Source: Acrocarpospora macrocephala (lineage in GTDB: Bacteria > Actinomycetota > Actinomycetes > Streptosporangiales > Streptosporangiaceae). Taken from it: a DNA stretch of 64,000 nucleotides. Positions within the stretch are counted from its first letter, which is position 1. Every line of letters begins with the position of its first letter. The notes beneath the pieces are model-generated. The model had not been told where the DNA came from and ran no database searches. It saw nothing but the letters and a program-made list of their open reading frames with translations. Positions 61,496 through 64,000 of the stretch are shown piece by piece. The translations under genes were made by a program, and so were the position numbers. The stretch is taken from assembly GCF_009687865.1 (NCBI RefSeq), contig NZ_BLAE01000015.1, positions 62,001-126,000 on the forward strand. Direction: 5' to 3'.

Positions 61496-62314
61496 TCAGA
61501 CCGGTCGCCAGGTCTGCTGGGACTGCCCGCCGTCGACCACGAGGGCATGGGCGTTGACGAAGTTGGATTCGTCGGAGGCCAGGTAAAGCGCGGCGTGGGC
61601 GACGTCCCACGCGGTGCCCATCTCCCCCGTGGGCGACTGCTCGTCACGTGCTTCGATCAGGCGGTCGACGTCCCCGTACGCCTGCTTGAGCGGTTCCATG
61701 ACGAACGGCGTGTTCATCAGGCCGGGCAGGACGCAGTTGCAGCGGATGCCGTCCCGGGCGTACTGGAGCGCCACGGACCTGGTGAACGGCTCGACCGCCC
61801 CCTTCGACGTGGCGTACGCCAGCATCGGCACCCCCGTCCACCGGCGGCCGGCCACGGCGCCGACGTTGACGATGGAGCGGATCCGGCCGTCCCGCCGGTA
61901 CGCCTCGACCATGTGCGGGATCGCCCGGCGGCAGGTGAGGAACATGCTGGTGATGTTGATCCGCAGGGCCCGGTCCCAGGCGTGCTCGTCGATGTCCAGC
62001 AGTCCGCCGAGGGACGCGACTCCCACGTTGTTGTGCAGGATGTCGAGGCCGCCGAACCCGCCGACGCACGCCTCGACCATGGCCGCCACCGCCGCGGGGG
62101 ACGACACGTCGGCGACGAAGGCCGTGCAGGCGCCGCCTTCCGCCTCGATGACGGCCCGCGTGCGCTCGACGGCACGCTCGTCCCGGTCCACCGCGAAGAC
62201 CCGGGCGCCCTCGCGGGCGAACAGGACCGCGGCCGCCATGCCGTTTCCCCAGCCGGCACCGGCCGAACCCGCGCCGGTGACCAGGGCGACCTTGCCGCCC
62301 AGGCGCTGACCCAT
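61496..62314 (-). CDS. SDR-family oxidoreductase
   Basis: A 272-residue SDR from the ATG at 62314. The cofactor loop is VTGAGSAGAGWGNGMAAAVL, longer than usual. LHNNVG replaces NNAG, with catalytic YATSK and VPMLAYA before it; closing VDGGQSQQTW. It is probably a pathway dehydrogenase encoded with the transporter, five bases after the ATPase gene. It differs clearly from the other SDR at 59605. Confidence 0.9.
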   Translation of the reverse strand: MGQRLGGKVALVTGAGSAGAGWGNGMAAAVLFAREGARVFAVDRDERAVERTRAVIEAEGGACTAFVADVSSPAAVAAMVEACVGGFGGLDILHNNVGVASLGGLLDIDEHAWDRALRINITSMFLTCRRAIPHMVEAYRRDGRIRSIVNVGAVAGRRWTGVPMLAYATSKGAVEPFTRSVALQYARDGIRCNCVLPGLMNTPFVMEPLKQAYGDVDRLIEARDEQSPTGEMGTAWDVAHAALYLASDESNFVNAHALVVDGGQSQQTWRPV

Positions 62315-62319
62315 CCGCC

Positions 62320-63129
62320 TCACCCTCCCGCGGTGGCGGCCGTCGCCTGCGGGGACGGCGCCTCCTGACCCTTGATCGCGACGTAGACCGCCGTACGGAG
62401 CCGGGCGAACTCGCGCAGTTCCTTCGTGGTGATCTGGTGCCGGTCGGCGGGCAGCCCTACCGTCAGCTCCTCCTTGACCACGGAGGGCGGCCGGCTCAGC
62501 ACGACCACGCGGTCGGACATGTAGACCGCCTCGTCGATGTCGTGGGTGACCAGCAGGACGGTCATCCGGAAGCGGCGGCGCACCTCCAGGACCAGGTCCT
62601 CCAGATCCGCGCGGGTCTGCGCGTCGACCGACGCGAACGGCTCGTCCATCAGGAGCACCCGTGGCCGGTAGGCCAGGGCCCGGGCGATCGCCACCCGTTG
62701 CTGCATACCGCCCGACAGCTGCCAGGGATAGTGGTCGGCGAACCCGGCGAGCCCGACCGCCTCGATCGCCTCGGCCGCCGTCCGCTCCTTGCCGGGGATG
62801 TCGCGGCGCCGGCGCAGCGGCAGCAGAATGTTCCCGCGCACGGTCAGCCAGGGGAACAGCGAACGCGCGTAGTCCTGGAACACCACCGCCAGCTCCGGCG
62901 GCGGTTCGGTGACCGGGACGCCGCGGAGCAGCGTGCAGCCCGTGGTGGGGGGCGCCAGTCCGGCGATGCACCGCAGGAGGGTCGTCTTGCCGCAGCCGGA
63001 CGGCCCCACCACGGACACGAACTCGTCTTCCGCCACGGTGAATCCCACGCGCTCGATCGCCTTGACCGGCCGGTGAGCCCCGTCGAACGTCTTGGCGACG
63101 TCGACGACCTCCAGCAGCTGGGCACTCAT
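62320..63129 (-). CDS. ABC ATPase of the SsuB/TauB/NrtD type
   Basis: A 269-residue ATPase. Walker A GPSGCGKTT, Q-loop VFQDYARSLFPWLTVRGNIL, signature [19 protein letters not shown], Walker B VLLMDEPFASVDAQTRADL, H-loop VTHDIDEAVYMSDRVVVLS. The ending resembles sulfonate/taurine/nitrate importers. It is preceded by the permease gene after 49 bp and followed by an SDR gene after five, all on one strand. Confidence 0.93.
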   Translation of the reverse strand: MSAQLLEVVDVAKTFDGAHRPVKAIERVGFTVAEDEFVSVVGPSGCGKTTLLRCIAGLAPPTTGCTLLRGVPVTEPPPELAVVFQDYARSLFPWLTVRGNILLPLRRRRDIPGKERTAAEAIEAVGLAGFADHYPWQLSGGMQQRVAIARALAYRPRVLLMDEPFASVDAQTRADLEDLVLEVRRRFRMTVLLVTHDIDEAVYMSDRVVVLSRPPSVVKEELTVGLPADRHQITTKELREFARLRTAVYVAIKGQEAPSPQATAATAGG

Positions 63130-63178
63130 GTTGTCTCTCCAGGTGTGAGGTTCCGGTCCGGTCGCGCCGGCCCGCGCG

Positions 63179-63952
63179 TCATTCGTCCCGTCCGGTGAGG
63201 TGCGTGTGCCATCGGCAGACCCGCCGTTCGACGACCTGCAGGCCCAGGTTGAGCCCGTAACCGAGCAGGCCGAGCAGGATGATCCCCGCCCACATGTCGG
63301 GGATGGAGAAGGTGAGCTGCGACTGCCACACGAAGAAGCCGATGCCGTTCGCCGACGCGACCATCTCGCTGGTGACCAACAGCAGCACCGCCATCGACAG
63401 GCTGATCCGCATGCCGGCGAAGATCCGCGGCATGATCGCGGGAATCAGCACCCAGCGCAGCCGGTCCAGGCCGCGCACCCGATAGGAGCGCGCCGAGGCC
63501 AGCATGGTGGCGTCGAGCTCGGCGATGCCGTCGGCGACGTTGAGCACGATCGGCCAGCAGCACACGAAGGCGATGATGAACACCTTCTGCGCGGTGCCGA
63601 TGCCGAACAGCACCAGGGACAGCGGCAGCAGGGAGACCGCGGGCAGGGACCGCAGGAAGCTGATGATCGGCTGGCTGAGCAGGCGGATCGTCCGGGACGA
63701 GCCGACCAGCACGCCGAGCGCGACGCCGGCGGCCACGGCCAAGGTGAACCCCAGGCCGAGCCGTACCAGGCTCGGCACCACGTGCTCGCCGAACTTGTCG
63801 AACAGCCAGGCGTCCCGGAAGGCGCCGAGCATGGTCGGCACGGAAGTCCAGGCATAGCCGCGGTCGCCGGCGAGGTAGAGCCAGGCGGCGGTGAGCAGCC
63901 CGGCGGTGACGCCGATCTCCAGCCACAGGTGGCGCAGCCGCCGCCCGTTCAT
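63179..63952 (-). CDS. ABC permease of the SsuC/TauC type
   Basis: About 257 residues from the ATG at 63952, which overlaps the stop of a preceding permease gene (ATGA); the longer frame to 63985 is less likely. It has six helices. Features are LGLGFTLAVAAGVALGVLVG, FLRSLPAVSLLPLSLVLFG and the EAA-like loop ELDATMLASARSYRVRGLDR, then LRWVLIPAIMPRIFAGMRIS. It belongs to the sulfonate/nitrate/taurine importer encoded by neighbouring genes. Confidence 0.9.
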   Translation of the reverse strand: MNGRRLRHLWLEIGVTAGLLTAAWLYLAGDRGYAWTSVPTMLGAFRDAWLFDKFGEHVVPSLVRLGLGFTLAVAAGVALGVLVGSSRTIRLLSQPIISFLRSLPAVSLLPLSLVLFGIGTAQKVFIIAFVCCWPIVLNVADGIAELDATMLASARSYRVRGLDRLRWVLIPAIMPRIFAGMRISLSMAVLLLVTSEMVASANGIGFFVWQSQLTFSIPDMWAGIILLGLLGYGLNLGLQVVERRVCRWHTHLTGRDE

Positions 63953-64000
63953 GCCGGCACCGCCGGGCGCTGGGACTGGTGCCACCGCAGGAACCGCCGC
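63949..64000 (-). CDS. C-terminal end of a second ABC permease (cut by window edge)
   Basis: Sixteen codons before the stop read RRFLRWHQSQRPAVPA. This fits the tail of an SsuC-like permease (helix end, then RFLRWH). The stop codon TGA lies in the ATGA that starts the next permease. Two permease genes imply a heterodimeric channel. The rest is outside the window, so the assignment rests on its position and short tail only. Confidence 0.55.
   Translation of the reverse strand, partial: RRFLRWHQSQRPAVPA

Overview
High-GC DNA (around 70% by eye, with GTG starts and stop/start overlaps throughout) that reads as an actinomycete chromosome. The gene content (GH95 and GH87 glycosidases, STAND-LuxR regulator, ECF sigma factor with its DGPF partner, PucR/hydantoinase genes) suggests a soil Streptosporangiales-type organism such as Nonomuraea or Streptosporangium. 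That placement is inference only. I saw no rRNA, tRNA, CRISPR array or replication origin.

Layout. 1-7.6 kb: a cut-off secreted CocE/NonD hydrolase, an IS30 remnant, an ArsR-SRPBCC-reductase operon, an integrase scrap, then a reductase-DGPF protein-ECF sigma operon, and a LysR/NTF2-like divergent pair. 7.8-17 kb: secreted alpha-L-fucosidase with two CBM6 modules, epoxide hydrolase, PHB-depolymerase-type esterase, panD, and two unassigned envelope proteins. 17-22.6 kb: three regulator/enzyme sets with visible operators, then an aquaporin gene broken by one amber codon. 22.65-26.77 kb: a transposon-like unit bounded by 42-bp inverted repeats and a GGGTA target duplication. It holds a wrecked Tn3-type transposase, a serine recombinase, and a TetR repressor with tetO-like operators facing a flavin monooxygenase. 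26.8-31.2 kb: a 5'-truncated GH87 glucanase and a PadR-controlled ABC exporter. 31.3-36.7 kb: orphan trpB-trpA-gntR, a peptidase S66 stub, an MFS exporter and an odd carrier-thioesterase protein. 37.7-51.9 kb: a catabolic island with a ribose-type ABC importer, a short HyuA-like protein, a DUF917 protein, a PucR regulator, hyuA-hyuB, an M17 aminopeptidase and an ornithine-cyclodeaminase homologue. 51.9-64 kb: a second catabolic island with paired acyl-CoA dehydrogenases, a quinone oxidoreductase, an MBL hydrolase, an unknown protein with an internally duplicated domain, a STAND-LuxR regulator, two SDRs and a sulfonate/nitrate-type ABC importer that runs off the end.

How it works together. Most of the window is small regulator-plus-enzyme modules typical of an accessory chromosome arm. 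The two islands look like uptake plus degradation routes for unidentified substrates, the first probably a cyclic amide or hydantoin-like compound and the second an acyl-CoA-linked one. Repeated gene stubs (IS30, integrase, MFS, GH13, GH87, S66, DUF4132-type) show the region has been rearranged often. The most notable unit is the 4.1-kb transposon-like element, whose TetR keeps the tetracycline-contact and operator-contact residues of classical TetR.
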